Assembly (NCBI GenBank): GCA_964023205.1
Contig: OZ026847.1
Coordinates: 12,593,182-12,657,181 of the forward strand
Reading direction: 5' to 3'
Length of the DNA: 64,000 bases
Source: Lutraria lutraria
Lineage: Eukaryota > Mollusca > Bivalvia > Venerida > Mactridae
Every line of letters begins with the position of its first letter. Within the stretch, counting starts at the first letter, position 1. The notes below the pieces were generated by a model. It did not search any database and was not told the origin of the DNA. It was given only the letters and a program-made list of their open reading frames with translations. The translations under genes were made by a program, and so were the position numbers. Of the stretch, positions 12,301 through 26,573 are shown in pieces.

Positions 12301-15300
12301 TGTTCGTTAAATAATACATCCAGATTTCTACGGTACAATGTCGTCACCACATTCTATATGTCAGAAGCGATAATTCACATATACGAACAGTGCTTCTTGG
12401 AACCTGTTATTTACTCCAAATTGATGACAAATTTAGACGCACAAACAGGGATAATTGTTGTATATGGTCTATTTCTCAGCGATAAATTGTGACAAGCAAT
12501 CTTTAATTACGCACTACGCTGCTATATTGTTAGAAACCATCAAAAGAGAAGTTCTTTAGAACTACGCTAATGGTACCAACTTCAATGTCAAATTATTGAT
12601 CATCGAAATCTCCTGTTTGTGTAGTAATATGTTTTATAGAAACCATTTGTAGAAAAAAGGAAAAGGTTAATATACAAGGGGTCGAAATTAACGAATAAAA
12701 GCACACATACCTTATCATAACTCATTCGTCGATGCTTTACCAAGAAATTAAATGGAGCTTTTTCTCAAACGATCAATGCTCAGTAAAACCCCAGAAAAAC
12801 CGGACAACCTTAAATCTGGACGATGTTTCAAGTCGGAATTATTTTCGAAATTTATCAAAAGTTCTTTAAAAACGGATTTCTCAGAAAACCGGTCTTTTGG
12901 CCCAGTCCGGAAGGAATCCGTTTTTAATTGGTTTCATTGTATTGAGCCATTATTCATTCCCACACACTCCTCTCGCGAGATCAGCCTTTATTATCAATAT
13001 GTACTGTCTTGAGCAGCTTTGATTTCAAAAATGAGAAAAATGATTAGAACAAAAGTATGTATGTGAATATATCAGATAGTTCTCAATGCACTTTTTAACA
13101 TAATAATACGTTACTGTCGGTGCAAGAGGGGAATACTTTTGTTGAATCGTCCATACCAAATATATATACAGTATTAAGCTGTCATAATCGTTCAATCATG
13201 GGTGTTTGATAAATGAGCAGAACGATATAGGATATGCCGTGTGTCAAAGATGCAGAAACTGAGAATTAATTACCATTAATTTGAAAATAATTTGAAAAAG
13301 AACACCTCAAGAATATATCAAAAATTGCTTTAATAAGATAATTTAATCATACACCTAAATTTAATTCCCTTTATTACTACTAAATCCGAAAAAATGTCAT
13401 GATAAATCACTGTAATAAAGTTCAACGGTATAATTACATAGACAAAAAATAGGCTCTATACCGGTATGTTTCCAAAACTTTTAAAGTACCAGGTCCTAGT
13501 CGCAATGAAGAAGCATCCATCTCCTTAAAAACAATATTTTATTATCAACCCGATAATACATTATTCTGTATAGATAAATCACACACCAGGGGCGTGTCTT
13601 TGACACATCTTAGTGAAGAATAGTGGATATTTTACTTTGAAATTCTTATTATCCCTTGTCTCTAAATGTATCTTATGTTACTATGACTACCGTTGTGTTC
13701 TTTTATACCTAGTTCAATTATACGTATAATGAGTTCAATCTCATTGATCAACGTTCCTTCCTTCCAATATCAAAGCCGTTGCATACCATTAACAGTACTG
13801 TAAGCATATATAATGAATGGTGCATGCAAAAGCATTATAATGACATATTCAAGTCCTACACAGTGGTCCAACGTTATAAATACCTAACTATCAAATCACA
13901 AATAGCATGCTAGACTAATATTAAGTCAGAAAAATGCCTTATATTACATGCAATGGAATTCATCGGTTGTTTAACGAGCAATAACATAGAACAAGTCAGT
14001 GGGCATGTTATAGTATGCATGAAATCGTAGAAATTCCTTTGTTAGGAAGGTGAGGCATCGAGTGATTTTTCCCCCGCTTGGTTTTCATGTTCGGAGTCAC
14101 GAGATTCCTACACAGTGTTCGTATCTGTAGTTTAAATATACGTGCACACACTAATATGGCCGACAATAGGATGGGTCAAATTATCAAACAAATGACAACT
14201 ATCAACTATGTTGCCAGACAGTCATTTATTTTACTGGGATTGGAAAATTACAATATTCTCGTTCATCGTGGTCAAACGCGATTTTTTTGGGAAAGAATTC
14301 CATGTTTTACTTATTTCTTTAAACCATATCTGAACTTAATTATCCTTGTACTTATATTTGTCTTGATTTGGAAAAAAAGTAACACGTCATGAGGTAAATA
14401 AACAAAAGTACATGTATTATCATTATTTATTTGTTAATACATATTTACCTATTGTTGTTGTTCTCTTCATGGGTTTTAGGGTGGTACCAACGATCAGGAT
14501 AATACTATTATTGCATTTTTATCACGTGATTAAAATAGTTTTTCCAAGGAAACGACAAATTTATCTAACATTTTACATAACTACACAGAGCCAAACTTCT
14601 CATTGATCAAATAAACTCGTCTTTGCTGATAAGCACTTTACTGAACTAGCTAATTAACGAACTAAAGAGAAGTGTCTATTTTTTCGAAATTTAATATAAG
14701 TAACTGTTGTATCGGTCATTACATGCAGCTACAAGAATACTATACCTATGCTATTAAATACCAAAGACATTGTGACAACATGAAAGGTGACCAATCAGAA
14801 ATTTGTTTGAATGTACATTTTTACACATATACATGATCAATTATAACATATGAATATGAAGTTAACAATGCATTGAATTATGTATATACATTAGAAACGA
14901 ACATCATAATTATGATTGACAAATAACGTCAATCATAATTTGTACCGATAGTATATATCTTTAAATATTGCAAGAAATGTGTCTTAAGAAATCAAATGAC
15001 ATTTCTCTGATACGTAATTAAAGACTTTTTAGTGTTCGATGCGGTATAAATAAGTCTTGAAATTTAGTCTTTATATAAATATAAATCCATATCCACTCTT
15101 GTACAGAAGTTTTTCTTCGAATTTATCACCAGACAAAACACCAGACTGACATAACGTCCTTTGGCTATATGTAATTTACTTCTAAGATACAATTTATCTT
15201 TCGTAATTCCTGTATCTGGTGCTTTGTTAGAAGATAAAGCTCTCCTTGTTGACATCTATATGACAATGTATAACTTTAACAGTATGTTATTGATTGTCAC

Positions 15301-16440
15301 CAAATATTTCATTAGTTTTGTCTGTAAAATTATACAATATTGATATATTTTTGTGACAATCTTGTCTCTTTGCTCAATATACCTCCTAGTGTAGAATGAT
15401 TAAATTGGACTGCCGAATGTCAAAAGATCACAATGCGTCGTAAGCAAACAATGAATGAATAGTTTTGTCTTATAGGTTGTCAAAGAACATGTAACAACAC
15501 TTAGGTTTAATGTGGCATCACTGACCACTACAATATAGCAACAACTTATTTCGGACTAGTTTTTATTATTTTCTCTGAATGATTGAAATTGATAATGTGA
15601 GCACCAGAAAAAATACGAAACGGCCGTTATTTCTGCTTCGAAAGTAGGTCAAACTATTTTTTTCTGTATGGGTCACTTGTCATATTCGTCTTTGATGTGT
15701 TCAATTTGTAAGTGTTTCTCCATATTATGAAAATATGTGATACACGCACTAGAAAAGAGAACAATATTTAAAAAGCATTCTAAAGCGAAATGACAAAGAA
15801 GGCTCGCGGCCAAGGATCAACTTCATAAGGATTTGTTTGATTTTGCAGACATTCATGTCTGAGTAGCAAGTAGTTGTCTCCATGATAACTAAAACATTAT
15901 CGTACTCATTTGATTTCCTTAGACACTTGTAAGATATATATAACTTACGTCACTATAGAAACGCTTATTAATAATAAATGGAATGCTGTTTGTTTCATAA
16001 TCGAAATCTCCTGAGCATTGTGTATCAGACGCCAATCCTCATCAGGCTAGTAACTTTAGTTATTCGGGGATGCAATTACCAATCCTATTCTGAATCGTTT
16101 TTCAAAATAAAACATTAATTGTTTTGATTTTATGCATAATTTCCATTTCTAATTTTCATGTAAATAATTTATTAAAAATAGCTAATCAATAATAACGGAA
16201 AAGTCAAATAACTGCAAGTAGGTTTGGTTTTAATGTGTTTACTCTTTTATACAACGTGTACAGCAACGATAAGAAAGAAAGAAACATCACATTTCCCTAG
16301 TTTACGACATACGTAAACATTCATATTCTCGAAATGCATTGCCAATTACACGTAGAGCACGTAAAGTTCAATGATTTGCTGGCAGTATAATTTACATACT
16401 AAATCAAACCTATTCATATTCTGCATTAGATACCATTCGA
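12301..16440. other. Non-coding stretch with one small hairpin
   Basis: A 13-bp perfect inverted repeat (AATTATGATTGAC, spacer of 7, then its complement) lies at 14,908-14,940. ORFs up to 104 codons (14,078-14,392) are not supported by splice context or recognisable motifs. Confidence 0.4.
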
Positions 16441-16447
16441 TTTGTAC

Positions 16448-16685
16448 CTGTCTCTGTGGTTGAGTGCCTAGTTAGCTGACTTCAAATCACTGTAACCTCT
16501 CACTGATAAAGGGTATAGCTTCGACCCCACTACCGGCCATGTGAGAAAGTAGGCAGTCGCTTACGGAATATAGGAGTCCAGTACTGCTTCTTCCAAGGAT
16601 AACAATCCGCCTCATATGACTCTAACTGTGCAGCATGGCAGCAAATATACTTGACAATGTGTCGAAATTGGTCACAAAGTATAAC
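16448..16685 (+). mobile_element. tRNA-derived SINE
   Basis: Pol III promoter-like A-box (TGGTTGAGTGCCTAGTTAGC, from about 16,457) and B-box-like TAGCTTCGACCCC (about 16,516) at tRNA-like spacing. A SINE body follows with GGCCATGTGAGAAAGTAGGC and GAGTCCAGTACTGCTTCTTC, which I recognise from molluscan SINEs. The tail grades into AT-rich DNA near 16,685. Diverged copy, no clear target duplication. Confidence 0.7.
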
Positions 16686-17559
16686 AAAATACTTTTAATC
16701 CTTGCTCTAGTAGCTTCTAGAAAATATCTAATGAAAAAACTCTGAGAGTATATCTAAGACTGGAATAGTCTAAATATGACATAATTTTATACACATTATA
16801 TATGTTTTGCAATAGTCGCTTAAGAAATCTTCAGTGTGGCATTTAGTTGGTGGCGTAAAGATGCTACCATTTGATGTCCTTCCCTACTCTGCGAAGATAT
16901 AATATGGTGTTTTGTTATCGAGTAGGTTTAATGAATATTTGCTTAAAAATGCATTGCATTTCTTCTGTACCATCTGATCTCGCTTGACATTTACATTTTC
17001 TTAAACAACATGCATTAAATGCAGATTCTAATCGTTAGTTTACAACGTAAGCGAATGCTACATCTGTTGTTGATTTATGATACAAGTATATCATGGTGGA
17101 CCTCTGAAAAGTACATTTGATAAGACAGATGTGTGACTGACGGATGAGAAAAATATAATAAATGGATCATATTTTACCTGACAACAAAACTACGATCGCT
17201 TGATTATTTAGATGCACTTTTTGGAAACTGAACGATAGTAAACATGTACACACGGTATTACATACGAACAGTTATGAAAATAATAATTTTAGGCAACGGG
17301 TTACTACACGTACATGTATGTTTGATCAAAGTAATGCTAAATAAGCTCATCTAAGCTCTTTTTATTTTGATTCAAATTTAGCTTGAGAAGTCCATGTCAG
17401 CTGTTTTTATTGTCACCTTTGTTTTTTTCTTATTTAACACACTCATGACGTACAGCATATATGTAATGTCATAAATTGCATGAATCTTCAATACATGCTT
17501 GATCTAAATTTACTAAACTTTACCTTTTCTCTGGAGACCTTATCGTCTTAAAATGGTGA
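16686..17559. other. Non-coding stretch, nothing recognised
   Basis: AT-rich, no matched repeats. Confidence 0.5.
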
Positions 17560-17695
17560 ATGAAGACCATGTTTGTACACCATGTGGAAGCATGGACCTT
17601 CAACAAGCTGGTCGAACAGCTTTCTTACATGTACACCTTGGGATTCGAATCCATATCTTTTAGGGAACTATTAGTAACCACTCGACTATGGATGC
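17560..17695 (-). mobile_element. tRNA-derived SINE head
   Basis: On the minus strand an A-box-like TAGTCGAGTGGTTACTAATA is followed by a B-box GGATTCGAATCCC (17,640-17,652 region), then GAAAGCTGTTCGACCAGCTT. The spacing fits a tRNA head. It is not a tRNA gene: no acceptor stem closes it. Confidence 0.6.
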
Positions 17696-19638
17696 ACATA
17701 AAATTGCATAATTGTAAATTGCATTATTATTCAACATTCCGTGTCCCCCTTAATTGGTCCTTGGGGTTAAGATGATATCATTAACATACTCGGTTGGAAA
17801 TTAAGAGTTCTGTGTAATAAGTTGGTCTTATATTAACGTCTTTGTCACTAATTAATGTTTCACTGAAACAAATAGGAAGTGTTGATTAACGAATGAAAGA
17901 ACTAAGTCTTAGGAAAGGCAAACATCATATCATAAATACCGGATGACATCAACAAGTGACAAACAGGTTGATTTTAAGACATTGAACAGAAATAATGGAA
18001 TCTTACAATAGAATATTTTTTATTGATGATCAGAATAGCTGAACATTAAAAATAATGGTGAGAAAATATCCACGAGGAGTAACGACAGGTCAATTTAAAA
18101 TGCTTTACATTGAAATAGTACAACAAATCCGCTTTTCCATGAGATAACGTGACAGAAACAAGAAACACTCGCTTCAGATTCGATTTAGTAATGCATATCA
18201 AATAGGTGGGACATCTGAACATTGACACCTGCAATACAATAATATTTCTGAAAATTTAATGGCAGTCTCGGATAGCTTAACACCTATTATTAAATTTCAA
18301 AGGAATGAAATCCATTATTCCTACAGCGCGCAGAATAACACAAGCATCACTACCGTTTTATACATTAATAACCATATAACCAATTTTAACAGGATGATAA
18401 TTCTGATATATAACGTTGTGAATACATGTTAGTGAATAGCGTGCAATTGTCATATAAATCAAAGTGAAATCCGATAGTGCCAGTGAACTAAACGTCTTTC
18501 ATAAATGTCAACGAATGAATACTAACATAAAAACTAATTCCCTTGAATAATTATCAATTATTTATTTCTACCTTCCAGCGCTAATAAATTAATGGTAATT
18601 AACAAATGCACACCTAAGTCACGCTTCTTATCTTATGCAGTTATTAATGTTCTTTTCAAACGTTGAATTGAATTAAGATATCTGATTAGCAGTTCGTTTA
18701 ATTGCATTAATTTTGTTTAATTTATTTAATGCCAGTAGAAGTTTTTACGTTAATTTCGATGCAAGAACAATAAACTTGAAGCAGAGATAGCAGAGCCATA
18801 AACCATGAGAACGGCTTCATTTCCTCACTAAGTTTGCATCTATCTTTTATATTTTCAATTTTATTTCCCAGTATTATTGTATTGGAAGAATGTAATTTTT
18901 ATTTGATTACCGATATGCATTGACTGCGTGAATAATTGACATACTCTCTGAAACAAACGTGACGCCACTGTCTTCATTATTTCCTGGCTACAGAAAATAG
19001 CTTTCCGACAATTTACAGTAATGGCAAAAAGCTGTAAATTTGAAAACACCTTGATTAGTGTATAACTGTCTGTAAACAGGAATGTGATTACTTCAACAGG
19101 CAATAAAAAAAGCATGGTGCTATAAAATGAGCAAATAACAGTAAATAGATATTTACTGGATAATATAGTAAACAAATGGATATAGCCAATGTCAATATAA
19201 AGCAGTTTTATTGACATTGTTAGATGAAGGATTGTTGAGCTTTTAGAGACAAGGAAAATAGTTTACGAAACAAAAACAAAAAGGTAGAGCAACCCTCCCC
19301 AAAATACTTACTTCCCCAAACACAACAACTGAAACCCCTGATATAGAAAATACAAACAACGGAGGACAAACCACAATCCCCTAAAGAAAACCCAAGATAA
19401 CGCCTTAGAACGTCTGCCACAAGGCTACACTAGGGTCTTACGCTGAATTCGCTTGTCCTAAGCATTATTTTCCGTAACAATAATCCAGATGCCAATGCAA
19501 GTTCATACAACATTGTAATAACCAATTACATACAAGAACATTCGTTAAGAAAAATCTCAATATTTAAGTAAGAATTCCTTTAACACGATCGCTGTCTCTC
19601 TCATTAGAGCATCATTTTTCTGGATGAAATAATCATGT
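17696..19638. other. Non-coding stretch, nothing recognised
   Basis: A 118-codon minus-strand frame at 18,861-19,217 has chance-like composition. No repeats matched. Confidence 0.4.
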
Positions 19639-19795
19639 TACAAGTACGGTGGGTTAGGACCACCGTTTCATGTACTAAAGGTGCTACGACGTTTTCTGTG
19701 TGCTTCCAAATCCGTACGAAGGCGGTTCTAAGGTCACGTATGGCACATATTTGCAAGTAGACAACACGCACTTGCAGGTACGGCGGGTTGGGACC
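19639..19795 (+). repeat. Pair of ~23-bp direct repeats
   Basis: ACAAGTACGGTGGGTTAGGA near 19,640 and GCAGGTACGGCGGGTTGGGA near 19,774 agree at about 19 of 23 bases over the extended motif. They are the only GC-rich patches locally. Possibly the ends of a short element; the function is unknown. Confidence 0.45.
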
Positions 19796-22700
19796 GGTGC
19801 TTAAGTATCGTCATAAATAGTTAAAGTCAATTTGTATACATTTTGAATTAGCAATATCACTTTCTTCGTCCTCGATCTTCAATTGAAGTCTGCATGCTGC
19901 ACAATAATGTAGATTTGTTTTAAATCTTAATTAACGAGCATGTCTACGAATCTTTTGTTTTACAAAATGGATATAAATATTCCTCGAACCATAGTCTCTC
20001 ACTTGTACTTTAGATTCATCTGTTTCTATAGTGTTGGTCTAATTCAGTGTCATTTAAACGTTTCCCCTCCTTGTAAGTATCAGTATATTAGTGTGGTCTT
20101 TGCTGAATAAAGTGGCAACATTTAATGACTGCATCAATTCTACAAAAGTTATGTTTATATATCAGTCAGTAATTTGAATATATTATGCAAGCAAACAAAG
20201 ACAGAATCAGAAATATTGTATGCAATAAATATCACTGTTACCAAAATATACCCGACCCATTTTCCAGAAAATCTTGTTAAATTGTACCTTACTATAATTA
20301 TGAATCGGCAGATTTTTACTAATTGTCTGAAACTTTCCAGTTGCGTTATTGTAGTGAAGTATTTTGTCATATCTGAGTAAACATAAAAAAATCTTATTAA
20401 ACATTAATTTCAAAGTAAATCAATCATCGTGCTGTGAAGAGACACTTTGCTATCACATACTAATCCGTAGTGCGTCAACGTATGTCAGGTTATCTTTCAA
20501 TATCACAATGCAAATACGCCGAGTCATTCTTTTGTCAGATGACAGAACTATTTTCTTTACTGGATTTCTCTCCTAACGATGACTATTGTATTAATTTTCT
20601 AAATGAGTGTCCGTTGTATAATTGATGGTGACACGTTAACAACCATCCTTATTATTTCTTACTTGTATATATCCTTACTAGGCATACACAGTCACATAAT
20701 ACTTAAATTTATATTTAGATAATCATTAAAACGAAAGGAATTACAACCTATAGAAGATCCTCTTACTGAAAATAATAACAACATCATATAATATCATCTA
20801 AACATGTCATTCATGTCATAAAGTTTAAGCAAATAAACAAAACTAAGGGAAAAGCACTTAAAATGCGTCTAGTATTTTCATGGTAAGGGTAGGCACTCGA
20901 GACAGATAAACATGATACGAGAAACAGGTAAATTAACAAAGTCTTTCACTTTCCTTCCTTTCATAATTTCTTACAAAGTATCTCATTTCCTTCGATGCTT
21001 TGATGAATTCGTGGAAGTTGACAATGGAAGATATTTTGAAACAATGTTAATAAATACAATACGTTACTTAACCGTTTATAGCTACACCCTTTTCACCAAC
21101 ACTGTGAATATTAGGAAGTGTTCGCCTACGTGTCATTAACTGATAACGTGTCGACTGTAGAATCTTTTTTATTATAATGTCATGACGAGACGCACTTAAG
21201 ATACTACCTTTGGGAATCCATTTCGCATCAAACACGTTTTACCATTTCTTTTTCAACTTGTTAAAGATAAAACTTTGCCTTTATTTGAAATATTTCATGG
21301 GAATTCAAGCATTTAAGTTGATATCTTTCCGTAGTACGAATCTGTTTCTTGATAACATGTACCACTGAAATGAGTATCACAACAAAAATCCTTAAATGGG
21401 GTTTATAAGACTTTAATGCTTGTTGATTTGTAGTAAGGCGACCGTTCCATTAACATACCTCGATCCTAAGTAGTTCTAGCGATATTTCCAATGCAATTCT
21501 TTATTCCGGCTTTTAGTTAATATATAATGTTAACAAATAATACTTAGCTACACATTGTAATGTGCTTGGATCACATAACTACAAATGATGTTTTACTAAT
21601 ACCCAAGATTTATAACCTGATGGAATAAGAAAAAACCTTCTCCAAAAGAATCACCACAGCAACGTCATTATCTGTTAGATAATTAGCATTTTCACGCTTA
21701 ATTTCCGTTACTTAGTAAAGATTCTAACTGTCTACTCAATGTTCAACTTGAGTAAATTACGAGGTGTAGTTACAAATCGCGAAAATTGCATTTGTCTGAT
21801 TCTTCATTAGTGTTGTCGATTCTATCTGTCAAATGACTTTCTGTCGAATCTTCGGGAGCATTTAGTTAAAAAGAACTATTTTTGTGATTTCTTTTTCCCC
21901 ATTTGTGATGATACTTTTTATCTTTCGTATTTAAGATCAGCTATCGTGTATTACTGTACAAGGACATTTATTGGTAACGATGCGTTTTGATTAACTGTGC
22001 GCTTTCTCTATCAGCAAATCATTTAATCAAGAAATATGATGAGGCAATTATAATTGATTTGGACACAGTTAATTGTACACTTATTAATGAAAAGACAAAA
22101 TAAATTGTCTAGAAGTTGCACCAACAATTGTATAGAAAATGCTATCAAATAGCATTATATCATACTGTTGCCATTTCATTGGAAAACATTCTCAAGGTTC
22201 TACATGATTCATAAGCTGGACAGTAAGAAACAATATGTTTTCTCAAGATCCGAAAAAACTCGTTTTAATGAGAAAATATCTAAAACAAACATCAGGAAAG
22301 ATATGCTCATTGTTTACCTAGATAGCACGACTGAATAACGACACAATCATTTAAATGTAAAATGATCACTAGATGACAACTCGTATTCTTTAGGAGTTTA
22401 TTTGATATCGGTAATTAGAAGTTGATCATCATCAGACTCTAATTCAAAGTTTGTATCCGCTCGTCTTGTCAAGGCGTTAAAGCACATTATTGCAGAATTT
22501 TGATCGTTGGGTGACATGAGCGATAGATTTGTTCATGTGAAAATTAAAAAAAAAACTGCAAACAAGTTATACAGGTCTTGTCATCTCAGGTGTATACTTA
22601 TAATGAGTGTTAATTGGTTGCTTGTTGATCAGTGGGGCTTTCATGTACTAGGGAGTGGTCTAAAAGTACTTACAAAAATGTTATCATATAACATTTTACA

Positions 22701-23940
22701 TTTAAGAACAGTTTTCTGTTACATAGGACAACCCTTTGTCCTCTGATGTGTGTCCTGTTTCTAAAGAAACATGGCTGCATTTGTTAATGATTCTTTAGAA
22801 GGTTTTCTCTGGATGGACAATGGAAATGTTATCCCAGCAGGCGAGACAATTACAGTTTGTACGAAATACCAAATTACCTTATACATTTTGTCTGGTGAAA
22901 CTAGAGTTATATCTACAGACATCAATTAGCCTCAGTGTTCTATATCGTAACCTATTTTGTAGAACATATCGGTGACTGTCAACGTTGATATCTAGCTAAC
23001 TATGTAGGATATTTTCCAGACCATAAACTATTGATTTCCTATTAAACTTCCTTTCATAAGTCATAAAATAACTGTTTCTAAACCAAATGATTGTGTAAGG
23101 CATTCTTTAACTTTTTGCTAGTCCCATTAAGTGAACAGTGATCCTTTCTGCGAAACATTAAACAATAAAACAAACAGTTGTTCCTGTGGATTTCTCCATT
23201 CGTTGAACATTATACACATGGAGAGTGTCTTGTCTTTCTTATTATACCATCATAACATCTTACGTGTCGACGTACATCGTACATGTGCATCATATTCTAA
23301 CATCATCTGCATAACATCAATTTATACTAAAGTAAATCATTAAGAAAACAGACCTTCCAATACTTGATTTCCAATTTTAAGACTCATATATTATGTTAAT
23401 ACAACGCAATATGCATATTTGTAAATTAATGTGTAAATATTATGCAATTGGTATGGATAAAGACGCACTAATATGTCTACACTTAAAATTGTTCACAAGG
23501 ATATTATTTTGAAATGGAAGAAAATGGGACCTAATACAGGTAGCTTTTGTGTTGCTTCGTGACCTGTGTTGTTTGCGAATTTAGCAGAATGCATTTTTGT
23601 GCATGTTGTTTCTGCGAAGATGTTGATAATTGTCATTTCAAAGTTCTATTCTTGTGTTGACGTGTTAACACATGTTTCCAACGCCGAATTTGATTCGTAT
23701 TTATGTATTTTTGTATGTGTATGTAATTGTGTCACTGACAAGTCATTTCCATGCTCTCAGTCATGAACTATACTAAGATATACATTTGTCTATGTGTTGT
23801 TATTCTCTGCAGTGATTTATACTCAGCTCTCATAGAAAAAGAAATACGATTGTTGTTGCAATTGCTATTCATTAATTAGCAGCTTAAATTGCATTAATTG
23901 AAGACTTGTTGAGCAGTGCTATGTTTTATGTTGTTTCCGT
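19796..23940. other. Non-coding stretch, nothing recognised
   Basis: AT-rich with chance ORFs only. No RNA gene or shared repeat noticed. Confidence 0.45.
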
Positions 23941-23983
23941 GAGTTTGGTTTATTTTGAATGATGTTCAAAATAAACCAAACTC
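23941..23983. repeat. Perfect 19-bp hairpin abutting a MITE
   Basis: GAGTTTGGTTTATTTTGAA (23,941-23,959), loop TGATG, then its exact complement (23,965-23,983). The right arm runs directly into the end of the fold-back MITE. This suggests a snap-back at the MITE border, replacing the expected GGGTCC-type terminus. Confidence 0.9.
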
Positions 23984-24252
23984 ACAAAGCATCTTAAGTA
24001 ATTTTTTAACTTAAGTTATATTTTTCCTTCAATTCGACTTTTTCCTTAACTCTTTTGTACCAATATAAAGGAGGAAATCACAATAATATGATTTTATCTT
24101 TGTTCTAAAAATGCCAATTATGAAAATGATAATTCATTTTCACACTTTTGATGACTGGTTTACAAACTTTTACCATGAACAAAATTTCGACTTAAGTAAA
24201 AATTTCGACTTAAGTTAAAGAAAATCTTAAGATGCTTAGTGAATATGGACCC
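23981..24252 (-). mobile_element. Fold-back MITE, copy 2
   Basis: Inverted copy of the 1.3-kb element. It has CACAAAGCATCTTAAGTAAT at the left, the internal AATCACAATAATATGATTTT and AATGATAATTCATTTTCACA blocks, and TTAAGATGCTTAGTGAATAT then GGACCC at the right. CTTAAG hexamers are again dense in both arms. The left GGGTCC cap is missing where the perfect hairpin at 23,941 begins. Confidence 0.8.
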
Positions 24253-26374
24253 TGGGTTACGCATGAAGTTGTGTTTTTGTTTTGGTAAGAGCATTCCGGT
24301 GTCATCTAGACAATTTCATTATTCGTTGTTCATTCTATAATGCAAAGCGTTGCGTATTAATTTATGTCCTATGTATACACATGTCATTGTTAATCTCGTT
24401 ATAATATGCTCAACAAAAATGATCTCAGTGCATCTGTTTTATTTCAAACAGCAATATATAGCTGTCTTATTCAATATCAACCTGTAATTCACAAGATACA
24501 TATACTGATACATCTGAGAAAACTTCCCCACTAATATTATTACATGTACTATAATAATTAAAAAAGGTAATACCTGAGATAATTTATTGTTCCATGTCTT
24601 TTTTAACTTGTCATAGAATTCGTCTCACTTTACTATCAACGTAAATCCAAAATATGATATGTTTATACTAGGGTAATATCCCATTCGTTAAATAGCACGT
24701 GGTCTTACTTCAACCTATTTAGCTATAATACACAGACAGTCACGAAAATATCGAGCTGTTTTACCCGTAATATTTATGTCGATCCGCCCACGCATTTATA
24801 AATTGTCCATACCTATAACCTGTTTCAGAATAAAATCAATGGGGCATTTACCCCCTCCCCCCCCCTCCCATCAAGTACATTATTAAAAAAAGACTGAAAT
24901 GACTCTCTTTACATACCATGTCATGATTTGAATAATTGTATTATGTTATTGTATTCTCTTGTGTTGCTAAAGCAACGAGAGATAATAAAGTCATATTCTG
25001 TTATGTTCTATTCTGGTAATAGGTGCGTTAGTGTGATCATATGAAATAGTCGAATGTGTTATTTCGCTGGAATCCGTAATTACTTTCTCTATACAGCATG
25101 CATTTTTACGCCGTTCACGAGTTAAGTATTTCGACTCAACTCATCTCAACATATCTTTTATTCTCCCAAGTATAACAAATATACAGTATGGGATGAGGTT
25201 GGACACACAACACTAGCATAAAATCCTAGGGATTTGGCCGAAGGTTCTATTTAGGGAATACTTTGAATATGTTACATATAGGAATTGTCTCGTCCATATT
25301 GATATTGTATCTTTATTATATTTCAGATTATCATGAGCTAAAACCCTTGAGGTTGACTGTTGACATTGACATACACATCAAAGACGGTAAGACATGTTTG
25401 TTTAATATATAAATTATGAAACCATGAACCAGGAAAAACCTGTTTAAATAACCGTACATAAAATGTAATGAAATAGTTTTCAATTATGTTTCAGTAAGTA
25501 CATAACTCTACGATAATGATATAATAGGATTCGACCCCCATTGATATAATCTGCATCCAAACGGTCTATCAGTTTATGTGTTTATGTCTTTACATTTAAT
25601 GTGAAAGTAATGAATACTTTAGACAACATCTCTATTATGGAAACTTCGGTTATCTTAAGTAAGTATTTGTTCCAAAGTGTTATGTTTTTATGTCTATAAG
25701 TCTATGCAATTTGGATGATTTTTGTTTCAGACCCTTTTTCGAATTCCGTTGCAACATATCTGCTAAATACAAATATATTTCTAAGGTGAAAGTTTATAAC
25801 AAATGGCGCTAAACTAGAAACAAACAATAATCGACTTTATGGAGAAATGTCAAGTTTTCGTCATGCCAATATCTTGGACAATAAATAATAAGCATTGTCA
25901 TTTCTTCAAATCTGTTTCCATTATGTTCATCTACCTGATGATGTTGTATGTGTCCATGCATAATTCGTGATAAATTGGAGACGTCTGTGCCAACAGAGCC
26001 GAGAAACACACCAACACACAATAACACAATTTATTCAATAAAATGTTTTACAAACAGAAATAATAATTGTTTCAGTTAATAATGATACGAGGTTCCCGAA
26101 CACCTGGTTTCAAAGATTTACAAATTAATCGCATTCCAAGGTTACTGGTCACTATTATAAAAGCACTTTGATTCCGCACACAAGCAGTTAAATAGTAATT
26201 CATCCAAATACCACTATTTCACTATCACTTTAAATGTACACAGTTTAGTTAATATCCGAAAGCCTAAATATCAAATAATTCTCCCTGATAGAAAAAAAGT
26301 ATCACCAATACAGTAAGAAAAATGTTCTACTATGTTCTAAAATATTCTTGATAAGAAGCCTATATTTATATGGT
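24253..26374. other. Non-coding stretch with a poly-C tract
   Basis: A C-rich run (CCCCCTCCCCCCCCCTCCC-like, about 24,850-24,870) is the only low-complexity feature. No genes recognised. Confidence 0.5.
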
Positions 26375-26573
26375 TTGGAATAGGATGTCTGGACATATCA
26401 CGTTTCATCAATTTATTGATTTAAACACTATAAGTCCATTGAAAGTGGTTTGATAAAATCAATGTATCATATTTGGTTGGTCTTCTAAAAACTAACATCG
26501 CACGTAATTTACAATTTTTTTAACAATGATAACAACTGTGTATATAGGAAGGTATTACAACAAATAGCCTTAA

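Noticed and set aside
14078..14392. 104-codon plus-strand ORF
   Set aside because: No domain, no exon signals, length within chance.
17640..17690. tRNA gene on the minus strand
   Set aside because: Same reasoning: tRNA-like promoter boxes without a cloverleaf, followed by SINE-type sequence.
18861..19217. 118-codon minus-strand ORF
   Set aside because: With stops at roughly 7% of codons in DNA of this composition, a handful of 100-120-codon frames is expected by chance in 64 kb. This one is F/I/L-rich with no motif or splice context.
25525..25545. B-box-like GGATTCGACCCCCA
   Set aside because: No A-box at tRNA spacing and no SINE body follows.
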